DNA from: Massilia putida
GTDB taxonomy: Bacteria; Pseudomonadota; Gammaproteobacteria; Burkholderiales; Burkholderiaceae_D
Direction of reading: 5' to 3'
NCBI RefSeq assembly: GCF_001941825.1
Contig: NZ_CP019038.1
Span: 6,324,001-6,388,000, forward strand
Length of the DNA: 64,000 bases
Position numbers and translations under genes: made by a program. The notes beneath the pieces were generated by a model that had not been told where the DNA came from, searched no databases, and worked only from the letters and a program-made list of their open reading frames with translations. Of the stretch, positions 27,778-36,475 are shown piece after piece; the first letter of the stretch is position 1, and each line of letters opens with the position of its first letter.

Positions 27778-29001
27778 ATGACCAAGATTCCCAGCCGTCT
27801 TCCCGTTTACATGGACTACAGCGCCACCACCCCTGTCGATCGCCGCGTATTCCAGGCGATGGAACCTTATTTCTGCACGATCTTTGGCAATCCCGCATCG
27901 CGCAGCCATGCCTATGGATGGGAAGCGGAAAGCGCCGTCGAAGCGGCGCGCGGCCACGTGGCGGCCCTGCTCAACGCCGACCCCCGGGAAATCGTATGGA
28001 CTTCCGGCGCCACGGAAGGAAACAATCTCGCGATCAAGGGGGCGGCTCATTTCTACAGCGGCAAGGGGAAGCACATCATCACCCAGGTGACCGAACACAA
28101 GGCCGTGCTCGATACGTTCCGGGAGCTGGAACGCCAGGGCTTCGAAGCCACCTACCTTCCGGTCGACGAGGACGGGATCGTGCCCGCGCAACGCGTCATC
28201 GATGCGATGCGTCCGGACACCGTGCTCGTTTCGATCATGATGGCCAACAATGAGACCGGCGTCATCCAGCCGGTGGAAGAGATCGGGCAGGCATGCCGCG
28301 CCAGGAAAATCGTGTTCCATTGCGACGCCGTACAGGCCGCAGGCAAGATTCCGGTCGACGTCGATCGGATCCATGCCGACCTGCTGACCGTCACGGCACA
28401 CAAGCTGTACGGCCCGAAAGGCATCGGTGCGCTCTATGTGAGACGCAAGCCACGCATCCGGATCGAGGCCCAGATCCATGGCGGCGGCCACGAGCGCGGC
28501 ATGCGCTCGGGAACGTTGCCCACCCACCAGATCGTCGGAATGGGCGAAGCGTTCCGGCTCGCCAGGCTCGAACTGGAGCAGGACAGCCGGCGCTTGGCCA
28601 TGCTGCGCGATCGCCTTCTTGCGGGACTGCAGGAAATCGATGAAGTCTATGTCAATGGCTCCATGTCCGAGCGGTTGCCGAATATCCTCAACATCAGTTT
28701 CAACTTCGTCGAAGGCGAGTCGATGATCATGGCGGTACGCGACCTGGCCGTATCGTCCGGATCCGCCTGCACCTCGGCTTCGCTGGAGCCCTCTTATGTG
28801 CTGCGCGCCCTCGGACGTAGCGACGAACTGGCGCACAGCTCGATCAGGTACTCGCTCGGCCGCTTCACGACCGAAGACGAAGTGGATTTCGCGATCGACC
28901 TGATCAAGACGAAGATCGCGAAGCTGCGCGAATTGAGTCCACTCTGGGAGATGCATCTCGAAGGCGTCGACATGGCGTCCATCGAGTGGGCGGCACACTA
29001 A
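27778..29001 (+). CDS. iscS: IscS-type cysteine desulfurase, outside an isc operon
   Basis: A 407-residue class I PLP-dependent cysteine desulfurase. It has [12 protein letters not shown], the PLP-lysine region [20 protein letters not shown], the catalytic cysteine loop [17 protein letters not shown] and the IscU-binding C-terminus [13 protein letters not shown]. These mark a genuine IscS rather than SufS. No iscR, iscU, iscA or hscBA is adjacent; the neighbours are an amidase and a porin. It may be an extra copy supplying sulfur for Fe-S or thio-cofactors required in this pathway, or may act on a sulfur-containing intermediate. The ATG at 27778 gives the family's normal N-terminus. Confidence 0.92.
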   Translation: MTKIPSRLPVYMDYSATTPVDRRVFQAMEPYFCTIFGNPASRSHAYGWEAESAVEAARGHVAALLNADPREIVWTSGATEGNNLAIKGAAHFYSGKGKHIITQVTEHKAVLDTFRELERQGFEATYLPVDEDGIVPAQRVIDAMRPDTVLVSIMMANNETGVIQPVEEIGQACRARKIVFHCDAVQAAGKIPVDVDRIHADLLTVTAHKLYGPKGIGALYVRRKPRIRIEAQIHGGGHERGMRSGTLPTHQIVGMGEAFRLARLELEQDSRRLAMLRDRLLAGLQEIDEVYVNGSMSERLPNILNISFNFVEGESMIMAVRDLAVSSGSACTSASLEPSYVLRALGRSDELAHSSIRYSLGRFTTEDEVDFAIDLIKTKIAKLRELSPLWEMHLEGVDMASIEWAAH

Positions 29002-29170
29002 GCGCCCGACATACCCCATCACCGTACACGCGCGCCCGCATGTCGTGCGCGCGCACCGTATCGCCCGGGCCGCCGCACTGGCCTGTTTCCGCGGTAGCGC
29101 GGGTCGATTGCTTCAATGTTGCATTACCAGGTTCGCTGGACGAACCGTTTATAACCATAACGGAGACAAC

Positions 29171-30259
29171 ATGAAACACCCTATCCGGATCGCGGCAGCG
29201 ATCGCGTGCGGACTCGGCACCTGCATCGTCCACGCCCAGTCATCGGTCCAGGTCTACGGCCTCGTCGACAGCAGCGTGGCGCACATCACCAACGTCGATG
29301 CGCAGGGCCATTCGGCCACCAAGATCCCTACGCTGACGGGCACGTTCCCGTCGCGTATCGGGTTCCGCGGCACCGAGGAACTCGGCGACGGCCTGCAGGC
29401 TTACTTCGTGCTGGAAAACGGATTTGGACCGGACACGGGCCTGACCGGTCAGGGCGGCCGCCTGTTCGGACGCCAGGCACTGGTCGGGCTGCGTGGGAGC
29501 TGGGGCAGCCTGAGTCTCGGGCGGCAGCAGAATATGACCTATCTCGCGACGCAAAAGACGGATGTGCTTGGCCCGCAATTATTTTCCATCAACTCCATCG
29601 ATCTCTACCTGCCCAATGCCCGCAGTGACAATGCGATCGGCTACTTGGGTAACTTCAATGGCCTGACGCTCGGCGCGACCTGGAGTTTCGGACGGGATGC
29701 GTCGGCAGCGGGCGGGCCGTCCGCGACGAATTGTCCTGGCGAGGTTCCCGGTAATGCCAGGGCCTGCCGCCAATATACGGGACTGCTCGGCTACGACACG
29801 AAGGGCTGGGGCATGACGACGTCGTACGACCGGATGTACGGGAACACCGGGGCGGCGGGAGGGCTGACCACTGCCGCGAGCACCGATACCCGCGTCACGC
29901 TCAACGGCTTTGTCATGCTGGGCGCGACCAAGCTCGGCATAGGTGTCGTCGATCGCACGACGAGGGCCGCCACGGGCCTGACGGAATCGGACCTGTATTA
30001 CCTCGGCATCAGTCGTCCGGCCGGCGCGTACACATTCGATGCGCAGGTCGCGCGGCGCGACACGAAACGTTCCCCGTCCGACGTCAACATGTTCGTCGCC
30101 CGCATCACTTATTCGCTGTCCAAGCGTACCGCCGTGTATTCCTCGGTCGGGCGCATGGCCAACAAGGGGGCGTCGGCGGTAGCGGTCGACGCGGGCGGCA
30201 CGGTGGAGGCGGGCATGAGCCAGAACGGCTTCATGGCGGGCCTGCGTCACGCGTTCTGA
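29171..30259 (+). CDS. outer membrane porin
   Basis: A 362-residue trimeric-type porin. The signal peptide is MKHPIRIAAAIACGLGTCIVHAQ, then SSVQVYGLVDSSVAHI, RIGFRGTEELGDGLQAYFVLE, LFGRQALVGLRGSWGSLSLGRQ and a terminal phenylalanine (GLRHAF). Starts at ATG 29171 behind CGGAGACAAC, the same leader motif as the porin and MFS genes of the other cluster. It lies 169 bp after iscS and probably provides outer-membrane entry for the pathway substrate. Confidence 0.88.
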   Translation: MKHPIRIAAAIACGLGTCIVHAQSSVQVYGLVDSSVAHITNVDAQGHSATKIPTLTGTFPSRIGFRGTEELGDGLQAYFVLENGFGPDTGLTGQGGRLFGRQALVGLRGSWGSLSLGRQQNMTYLATQKTDVLGPQLFSINSIDLYLPNARSDNAIGYLGNFNGLTLGATWSFGRDASAAGGPSATNCPGEVPGNARACRQYTGLLGYDTKGWGMTTSYDRMYGNTGAAGGLTTAASTDTRVTLNGFVMLGATKLGIGVVDRTTRAATGLTESDLYYLGISRPAGAYTFDAQVARRDTKRSPSDVNMFVARITYSLSKRTAVYSSVGRMANKGASAVAVDAGGTVEAGMSQNGFMAGLRHAF

Positions 30260-30282
30260 TATCGGGACATTAGGAGACAGGC

Positions 30283-30576
30283 ATGGAACAGCGCGACGCT
30301 GCAACAGCTTCGTCCGTCGTCATACTGTGCGGCGCCGTATGTTTCATGCCTGACCCCGGCCCGCCGGGCGAGACCGGGGCCGACGAGCCGGTTGACGCGG
30401 TCAGGCTTCGCCAGGGCCGGTGGCGCGAAGCAGGGGCCGTCGGCGGTTCGCATGTCGTCCTTCGTGGCGTAGTCGATGTCCTCACGGCGCTGACACTCTG
30501 CGGCGCGACAGGCGGGCCGTGGAAAATCATTGGGAGCACGGCCATGGCAAACGCGTTCAACAGGAGACATCCGTGA
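30283..30576 (+). CDS. possible 97-residue protein overlapping the chemoreceptor start
   Basis: An ATG behind AGGAGACAGGC opens a 97-codon frame that ends in a GTGA overlap with the chemoreceptor start at 30573. The product has no recognised domain and an unremarkable Gly/Ala/Val composition. The ribosome site and stop-start overlap suggest real translation coupled to the downstream gene. High GC also makes chance open frames common, so confidence is low. Confidence 0.3.
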   Translation: MEQRDAATASSVVILCGAVCFMPDPGPPGETGADEPVDAVRLRQGRWREAGAVGGSHVVLRGVVDVLTALTLCGATGGPWKIIGSTAMANAFNRRHP

Positions 30577-32141
30577 GGTTATCTTTTCGAAAAAAGCTGC
30601 TTTTGCCCCTAGCGGTCAGCTGGCTTTGCCTGCTGACGGTTGTCACGGTTAACGCATTTCGCGATCGTGCGCTGCGCATGGAGGAGCGCAAGACGCAGCT
30701 TGCCAACGCCGGCGACATGGCGCTGTCGATCGTGAAGGAATATGCCGGAATGGCTGTGGCCGGATCGTTGTCCGAAGCGGATGCGCGCAGCCAGGCGTTG
30801 GCACGCATCAAGGCATTGCGGTACGGAGACACCGGCTATCTGCTGGTCGTCGATTCCCAAAAGATGATCATGAATCCCATCAAGCCGGATCTCGTCGGGG
30901 TCGGTCTCGGAAACATCAAGGATGTGGAGGGCCGCCAGCAGTGCATCGATGCCGTGACGGTCGCCAAGGCGTCGGGCAAAGGCTTTACTTACTACCTGTG
31001 GAACAAGCCTGGCGCCGTGGAGCCGGAGCGAAAGATCTCTTATGACGTCTACTTCCAGCCATGGGATTGGACGATCATGACGGGCATGTATCTCGGCGAT
31101 GTGGACGCAGCGTTTCGTGCGGCCGTGCTCGAATCGGCGGTCATACTGCTTGTCGTCGGCTTGGCGCTGTCCGCATTCGTCATCGCCATTGTGGTCAGTA
31201 TCGAGCGGTCGCTGGGCGGCACGCCCGACCAGGCCGTCGACATCGCGCGCCGTATTGCGCAGGGCGACCTGGATCATGCGATTGACGTGCGCCCCCGCGA
31301 TACGGCCAGCCTGATAGGCACCATGAAAACCATGCGCGATGCGCTTGCGGACATCGTCGGCCGCGTACGCGGAGGTACGGCGACCATCGCCAGCGCCTCC
31401 AGCCAGATTGCAGCGGGAAATGTCGCATTGTCCGGCAGGACGGAAGCGCGCGCCGCGGCGCTGGAGCAAACGTCGGCGTCGATGGAAGAATTGACGTCGA
31501 CCGTCAAGGACAACGCCGATCATGCGCGCCGAGCCAATGCCCTGGCACAGTCGGCATTCGACGCGGCGAGCCGGGGCGGTGGCGTCGTGTCGCACGTCGT
31601 CGGCACGATGGCGTCCATCAGCGCGTCGTCGCGGAAAATCGTCGACATCATCGACGTCATCGACGGCATCGCCTTCCAGACCAATATTCTTGCGCTGAAC
31701 GCCGCGGTCGAGGCCGCACGTGCCGGCGAACAGGGCAGGGGGTTCGCCGTGGTGGCCGCCGAGGTGCGCAATCTCGCGCAGCGATCGGCCATCGCATCGA
31801 AGGAAATCAAACTCCTGATCGAAGACGCTGTCGCGCGGACGGATGCAGGCGTGGCGCTGGTCAGCCAGGCCGGCTCGACAATGCGAGAGATCGTCGACAG
31901 CGTGCAACAGGTTACGACCATCATTTCAGAAATAATGGAGGCTACCCACGAGCAAAACCTCGGCATTGAGCAGATCAACGAGGCAATCCATCAAATGGAC
32001 CAAGTGACCCAGCAGGATGCGGCTCTTGTTGAAGAGGTCGCTGCAGCGTCGGAGGCCATGCAAAACGAAGCATTACAACTCGCCGGCGTCGTCAGTGTGT
32101 TCAAGCAACGCATCCTGGTTTCGACAAGGCTACGCGGATGA
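30573..32141 (+). CDS. methyl-accepting chemotaxis protein with sCache sensor, altered C-terminus
   Basis: A 522-residue membrane chemoreceptor from GTG 30573 (AGGAGACATCC upstream). It has a first transmembrane helix ([17 protein letters not shown]) and a periplasmic single-Cache domain (about residues 35-185, with [19 protein letters not shown] and [18 protein letters not shown]). A second helix near 190-212, a HAMP region ([22 protein letters not shown]) and the signalling tip [36 protein letters not shown] follow. The protein is normal to VSVFK and then ends [11 protein letters not shown], which is antisense IS5 sequence. The native flexible tail has been replaced. It probably detects the substrate handled by the upstream genes. 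Confidence 0.88.
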   Translation: MRLSFRKKLLLPLAVSWLCLLTVVTVNAFRDRALRMEERKTQLANAGDMALSIVKEYAGMAVAGSLSEADARSQALARIKALRYGDTGYLLVVDSQKMIMNPIKPDLVGVGLGNIKDVEGRQQCIDAVTVAKASGKGFTYYLWNKPGAVEPERKISYDVYFQPWDWTIMTGMYLGDVDAAFRAAVLESAVILLVVGLALSAFVIAIVVSIERSLGGTPDQAVDIARRIAQGDLDHAIDVRPRDTASLIGTMKTMRDALADIVGRVRGGTATIASASSQIAAGNVALSGRTEARAAALEQTSASMEELTSTVKDNADHARRANALAQSAFDAASRGGGVVSHVVGTMASISASSRKIVDIIDVIDGIAFQTNILALNAAVEAARAGEQGRGFAVVAAEVRNLAQRSAIASKEIKLLIEDAVARTDAGVALVSQAGSTMREIVDSVQQVTTIISEIMEATHEQNLGIEQINEAIHQMDQVTQQDAALVEEVAAASEAMQNEALQLAGVVSVFKQRILVSTRLRG

Positions 32142-32185
32142 TAGCCGGTCCACGTCTTCCGGATTTCTGCCCAGGACGGCGCGTC
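32105..32185 (-). mobile_element. short IS5-family transposase remnant
   Basis: On the minus strand this stretch encodes, allowing one deleted base, pieces equivalent to [22 protein letters not shown]. It corresponds to the YHRRS-VETK block of the fragment at 3141-3377. It begins inside the last codons of the chemoreceptor and ends where aldehyde dehydrogenase sequence starts, so it marks an old insertion or deletion junction. Confidence 0.6.
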
Positions 32186-32565
32186 CCGGCCCTGGCTGCT
32201 ACTATGAGCCGACCGTCCTCGACCACGTGACGCCCGACATGGCCGCCGCGATCGAAGAAACGTTCGGGCCGGCGGCCGCCATCCTCCGCATCAAGGATGC
32301 GGAGGCGGCGGTCGCGCTGGCCAATGCACCGAGTTCGGTCTGGGCGCCGCGCTCTGGAGCGACGACGTCGCGCGCGCACGCCGGCTGGCGCGCCGCATCG
32401 AAGCGGGCGCCGTCTTCATCAACGGCCAATTCATGTCGGATGCGCGCCTGCCCTTCGGTGGCATCAAGCAGTCCGGCTATGGCCGCGAACTGGGCACCGC
32501 CGGGGCGCGCGAATTCGCCTATACCAAGACCATCAGGCTGCCGTGCGCCAGGACTTCGCCTGGGC
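32186..32565 (+). pseudogene. aldehyde dehydrogenase C-terminal remnant, frameshifted
   Basis: The first frame reads GCYYEPTVLDHVTPDMAAAI and EETFGPAAAILRIKDAEAAVALANA. After a one-base loss near 32326 the next frame continues FGLGAALWSDDVARARRLARRIEAGAVFING and then LPFGGIKQSGYGRELGTAGAREFAYTKTI. These are the closing blocks of NAD(P)-dependent aldehyde dehydrogenases of the succinate-semialdehyde type. The catalytic Cys/Glu part is absent. A stretch to 32608 follows with nothing recognisable before the SBP stop codon. Confidence 0.85.
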
Positions 32566-32608
32566 GCGCGAGGGGGGGACGCATCCCGCTGCACCCGGAC
32601 GGCCGATG

Positions 32609-33397
32609 CTATTGCGCCGGCAGCGCCGGCGGAACGGCTTTGCTGCCCCACCACTTCCTGTAGTTGGCCGCGTAGGCGCCGGACTTGACGTAGTCCGCGA
32701 CGAAACCGTTCACGAACTTCAGCAGCGCCGGATCGCCCTTGGCCATCGCGATGCCGATCGGCGTATTCCCGTACAACGCGGGCAAGGTCTCCAGCTGGTC
32801 GTTCTTGCCGGCCAGGTAGTCGAGCAGCGACGCATCCTCGATGCCGGCGTCGACGCGCTTCTGCTGCAGCAGCAGGACGCCGTCCGGCGCGAAGTTGTCG
32901 GTGTAGACGAACACCGCCTGCGGCGCCGACTTTCTCAGGAAGGCATCCGCCGTGGTGCCCCGGCCGACCACGACGCGCTTGCCGTTCAGGTCCGCCAGCG
33001 TTTTCACGTGCGCGCTCTTCTGCGCGATCACGCGCAGGCCGGCCACATTGTAGGGGATGGAAAAATCCACGACGCGCGCGCGCTGCGGCGTGATCGAGAC
33101 GTTGGCCACCACCAGATCGAGCTGCCCGGACCGCAGCATCGAGATGCGCGCATCGCTGGACACATCCGACAAGCGCGCCGGCACGCCGAGCTTCGCGGCA
33201 AGCTGCCTGGCCACGTCGACGTCGTAGCCGACCGGCTCATTGCCCGCGTTGCGAAAGCCGACCGGCTCGCCGCCGAGCGAGACGCCGATGCGCACATAAC
33301 CGCGCGCCTTGATGTCCTCGATGCGGCCGGCCAGCGCGGACCCCGCCGCCAGCATCAATGCGAGTGCGGCGGCACAGCGTGTGAAGCGATGCTGCAT
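32609..33397 (-). CDS. polar amino acid-type ABC transporter substrate-binding protein
   Basis: A 262-residue periplasmic binding protein (SBP_bac_3 family). The signal peptide is MQHRFTRCAAALALMLAAGSALA, then IKARGYVRIGVSLGGEPVGF, GYDVDVARQLAAKLGV, DLVVANVSITPQRARVVDFSIPY and LNGKRVVVGRGTTADAFL. It lies last in the minus-strand operon with two permeases, an ATPase and a glycosylasparaginase. The ligand is therefore probably an asparagine derivative such as GlcNAc-Asn. Confidence 0.88.
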   Translation of the reverse strand: MQHRFTRCAAALALMLAAGSALAGRIEDIKARGYVRIGVSLGGEPVGFRNAGNEPVGYDVDVARQLAAKLGVPARLSDVSSDARISMLRSGQLDLVVANVSITPQRARVVDFSIPYNVAGLRVIAQKSAHVKTLADLNGKRVVVGRGTTADAFLRKSAPQAVFVYTDNFAPDGVLLLQQKRVDAGIEDASLLDYLAGKNDQLETLPALYGNTPIGIAMAKGDPALLKFVNGFVADYVKSGAYAANYRKWWGSKAVPPALPAQ

Positions 33398-33408
33398 GAT
33401 ATGTCCTT

Positions 33409-34335
33409 TCAAGGTTGGATGGCGCAGGCGCTGCGCAGTTCCGGCCTGGCCATGCGCTCGTCCCAATACCAGTAGCGTATCTCGTCGTCGCAGCGGAAGT
33501 TGACCACCCGGTGATTGCCCTGGGCGTCGATGGCGTGGATGACGACGCCGGCCAGGAAGCCCGTTTCCAGCTCGGCCAGTTCCTCCACCGCGAGCTTGAC
33601 CGCGTCCTCCAGCGTGTAGCCCAGCCGCAGCGCCAGCACGATGGTGCGCGACGTCCCGCAGCGCATGGTCATCTCGCCCGTGTGCGTGCACGCGGCAGCG
33701 CCGTAGCGGCTGTCCGCGTAAAAGCCCGCGCCGGGAATCGGCGAATCGCCCAGCCGCCCGGGATACTTCCACGCCCAGCCGGACGTCGACGTGACCACGC
33801 CGATGTGGGCGCCGGCGTCGCGGCCCAGGAACACCGTCGTGTCACGCACGCGTTCCGGGTCGGTGATGGCGTGGCTGAGCGGGGCGAGCGGGATATCGGG
33901 GAACGCCGCCAGCTGTGCCGGCGACATCTCCTGTTGCAGCCGCTCCCACCACACGCGCCTGCTGTCCGGATGCAGCACCTCGTCGACGGCGAAACCGCGT
34001 TCGGTGGCGAAGCGGCGCGCGCCGGCGCCGGTCAGCATCACGTGCGGCAGATGCTGCATGACCTCGTGCGCCAGCGCCGACACGGGCAGCGTCGCCGGCA
34101 CCGCGCCGACCGCGCCGACGTCGCGCGTCGTGCCGTCCATGACGCCCGCGTCGAATTCCATCTCGCCCAGCATATTCGGCCAGCCGCCGTAGCCGACGCT
34201 GCGCACCTTCGCCTCGCGTTCGACCTTGGCGACGCCTTCGATCATGGCATCGATCGCGGCGCCGCCCTGGCGCAGCAGGTCGACCGTGGTGTCGAAGCCG
34301 GGCCAGGCTTCGGCGTTCGCCAGCAGCATTTTCAT
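33409..34335 (-). CDS. glycosylasparaginase / N4-(beta-GlcNAc)-L-asparaginase family
   Basis: A 308-residue Ntn-hydrolase of the asparaginase_2 family: ALVEGVAKVERE-like MIEGVAKVEREAKVRSVGYGGWPN, EMEFDAGVMDG, the cleavage-site region GAHIGVVTSTSGWAWKYPGRLGDSPIPGAG, and YGAAACTHTGEMTMR. The family normally self-cleaves before a Thr that becomes the nucleophile. The textbook DTIG sequence is not present here. A threonine in VVTSTSG may take its place, as in a diverged subfamily. The start overlaps the ATPase stop by 4 bp. The predicted reaction is release of the sugar amine and aspartate from glycosylasparagine. Confidence 0.8.
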   Translation of the reverse strand: MKMLLANAEAWPGFDTTVDLLRQGGAAIDAMIEGVAKVEREAKVRSVGYGGWPNMLGEMEFDAGVMDGTTRDVGAVGAVPATLPVSALAHEVMQHLPHVMLTGAGARRFATERGFAVDEVLHPDSRRVWWERLQQEMSPAQLAAFPDIPLAPLSHAITDPERVRDTTVFLGRDAGAHIGVVTSTSGWAWKYPGRLGDSPIPGAGFYADSRYGAAACTHTGEMTMRCGTSRTIVLALRLGYTLEDAVKLAVEELAELETGFLAGVVIHAIDAQGNHRVVNFRCDDEIRYWYWDERMARPELRSACAIQP

Positions 34336-35066
34336 GATTTGCTCATCTTCGATAAAAATTGGGCGATGCGCGGCTGCGCCAGGCCGCCGTCGGCTGCGAA
34401 GAACCGCGCCGTCGGCAGGTCGGCCAGCAGCCGGCCCTGGTCCAGAAACACGATGCGGTGGGAGATGCGGCGGGCGAATTCGATTTCGTGCGTGACGAAC
34501 AGCATCGTGGTGCCGCTGGCCGCCAGCTTGGCGAGGATGGCCAGCACCTCGGCCGTCATTTCCGGATCGAGCGCGCTGGTGACTTCGTCCAGCAGCAGGT
34601 AGCGCGGCTTCATCGCCAGCGCGCGGCAGATGCCGACGCGCTGGCGCTGGCCGCCCGAGAGCTGGGCCGGATAGGCGCTTGCCCGGTCGGCCAATCCCAC
34701 GGAGGCCAGCAGCGCGCGCGCCTCGTCATCGGCCTGGCGGCGCGGCACCTTCAGCACTTCCATCGGCGCCAGCGTGATGTTTTGCAGCGCCGTCAGGTGC
34801 GGGTATAGGTTAAACAGCTGGAACACGGTGCCGCAACAGCGGCGCGCGAGCCGCAGTTGCCGCGGATCGTCGACGCGGTGGCCGTCGACCGAGATCGTGC
34901 CGCCGTCGAGCCGTTCGAGGCCGTTGATGCAGCGGATCAGCGTCGACTTGCCGGAGCCGCTTGCGCCTAGGATGGAGACCACGTCGCCCGGCGCGATGCG
35001 CAGGTCGATCCCGTCGAGCACCGTGTGGGCGCCGAAGCGCTTGGCCACGTCTTCGATGTGCATCAT
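34332..35066 (-). CDS. polar amino acid-type ABC transporter ATPase
   Basis: A 244-residue HisP/GlnQ-type ATPase with Walker A GASGSGKST, VFQLFNLYPHLTALQN (Q-loop and the usual FNLxPHxT), signature LSGGQRQRVGICRALA and Walker B LLLDEVTSALDPE. It lies between permease and glycosylasparaginase genes with overlaps of one to a few bases, so it belongs to the same transcript. Confidence 0.92.
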   Translation of the reverse strand: MMHIEDVAKRFGAHTVLDGIDLRIAPGDVVSILGASGSGKSTLIRCINGLERLDGGTISVDGHRVDDPRQLRLARRCCGTVFQLFNLYPHLTALQNITLAPMEVLKVPRRQADDEARALLASVGLADRASAYPAQLSGGQRQRVGICRALAMKPRYLLLDEVTSALDPEMTAEVLAILAKLAASGTTMLFVTHEIEFARRISHRIVFLDQGRLLADLPTARFFAADGGLAQPRIAQFLSKMSKS

Positions 35067-35067
35067 G

Positions 35068-35742
35068 CTACAAACCCTTCCATTGACGGTGCGCGCGCAG
35101 GCGCGTTTCCGCGCGGGCGCAGGCCCGGGCGATCAGCCGGGCCAGCAGGTAGTACAGCAGGCCGATCACGGTCCAGACGACGAAGGGCTTCAGCGTGCGC
35201 AGGTTCAGGATCGCGCCCGCCTTGGTCAGGTCGACCACGCCGATCACCGAGATCAGCGACGTCACCTGCAGCTGGTTGACGAGCAGCCCGGCCAGCGGCC
35301 CGAGGCCGAACGCCGCCGCCTGGGGCGCGACGACGCGGCGCAGCGTCTGCCACCGGCTCAAGCCGAATACGCGCGCCGTTTCCAGTTGCTCGCGTCCCAC
35401 CGATTCGATGGCGGACACCGCGATCACGTAGACGAATGCCGCCGTGTTGCCGGACAAGGTGATGAGGGCGGCCTGCACCGGCGTCAGGTCCGTCTCCAGC
35501 AGCACCGGCAGGCCGAAGAACACGAGGAACAGCTGCACCAGCACGGGGGAATTCTTCAACAGCTCGGCCAGCAGGGCGACGATTGGGGCCAGCAGCGGCG
35601 TGCGGTAGTAGCGCAGCAGCGCCCAGGCCAGGCCCGCGCTCAAGCCGATGACGGTGGTCGCCGCGAACAGGGCGACGGAGACGCCCAGGCCCTGCAGCAG
35701 CAGGAGCAGGTCGTGGGGCGTGAACTCGGCGTAGCGCATCAA
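35068..35742 (-). CDS. polar amino acid-type ABC permease
   Basis: A 224-residue inner-membrane permease with about five helices and the HisM/GlnP signature QLFLVFFGLPVLLETDLTPVQAALITLSGNTAAFV, plus AVSAIESVGREQLETARVFGLSRWQTLRRVVAPQA containing the EAA loop. Translationally coupled by a 4-bp overlap to the second permease gene. Confidence 0.9.
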   Translation of the reverse strand: MMRYAEFTPHDLLLLLQGLGVSVALFAATTVIGLSAGLAWALLRYYRTPLLAPIVALLAELLKNSPVLVQLFLVFFGLPVLLETDLTPVQAALITLSGNTAAFVYVIAVSAIESVGREQLETARVFGLSRWQTLRRVVAPQAAAFGLGPLAGLLVNQLQVTSLISVIGVVDLTKAGAILNLRTLKPFVVWTVIGLLYYLLARLIARACARAETRLRAHRQWKGL

Positions 35743-36398
35743 CCGCCGTGCCGGTTCAGGCGCCGGTGGAGAACGCCGGCCGACAGCGACACCAGCCAGG
35801 TCAGCGCGGCATACAGCAGCAGGAGCAGCGCGTACACCTCGAACGGCTGGAAGGTGTCGGCTGCGACGATCTTGGCGCTGCCGGTCAATTCATTGAGCGT
35901 GATCGCCGACAGGATCGACGACGTCAGCACCAGGTTGACGAACACCGATCCCAGCGGCCGCACGGCGCTGCGCAGCGCGATGGGCAGCACGATGCGGCGG
36001 TAGAGGGCGAGGCGCGACAGGCCGCTGACCTGCGCCGCCTCCAGCACGCCGGGCTCGATGGCCAGGATGCCGGCGCGGATCACGTCGGACGTGAAGGCGC
36101 CGCCCGCCAGCGACAGCGCCAGCACGCCGGTACCGAACGCGCTCAGCTCGACGCCGATCTCGGGCAGGCCGTAAAACAGGAAGAACAGCTGGACGATGAA
36201 GGGGACGTTGCGGAAGATGTCGGCGTAGATCTCGGCCGCGCGCCGTGCCGGTCGTGATGCCCCGGTGCGCATCAGGGCCGCCGCGATGCCCAGCGCGAGG
36301 CTGCCGGCCAGGGCCAGCGCGCACGCGAGGGCGGTCAGCCGGGCGCCGGCGGCCAGGTCGCCGAGGTAGGGGACGAGCGGGGTCGGATCGAACGTCAA
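35739..36398 (-). CDS. polar amino acid-type ABC permease
   Basis: A 219-residue permease similar in layout to its neighbour: RNVPFIVQLFFLFYGLPEIG, then the EAA loop VLEAAQVSGLSRLALYRRIVLPIA. The best start is a TTG at 36398 with GGAG 9 bp upstream; no ATG fits. The palindrome at 36418-36437 sits directly upstream, so transcription of the transporter block can probably be initiated and controlled here as well as from further upstream. Confidence 0.85.
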   Translation of the reverse strand: MTFDPTPLVPYLGDLAAGARLTALACALALAGSLALGIAAALMRTGASRPARRAAEIYADIFRNVPFIVQLFFLFYGLPEIGVELSAFGTGVLALSLAGGAFTSDVIRAGILAIEPGVLEAAQVSGLSRLALYRRIVLPIALRSAVRPLGSVFVNLVLTSSILSAITLNELTGSAKIVAADTFQPFEVYALLLLLYAALTWLVSLSAGVLHRRLNRHGG

Positions 36399-36417
36399 AC
36401 AGGCGCTCCGTTTCTAA

Positions 36418-36437
36418 AAGTGAAACTGGTTTCACTT
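36418..36437. promoter_or_regulatory. 20-bp palindrome upstream of the glycosylasparagine transporter genes
   Basis: AAGTGAAAC-TG-GTTTCACTT: nine-base perfect arms around two bases. It lies 20 bp upstream of the first permease start codon in the 77-bp gap after cutC. Its form suits a dimeric repressor; RpiR- and GntR-type sugar regulators often bind GTGAAA-like arms. No such regulator is encoded in the window. Confidence 0.65.
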
Positions 36438-36475
36438 AACCATACGCCGCCGCGGATTTCAAGAGACAGGCCGTG

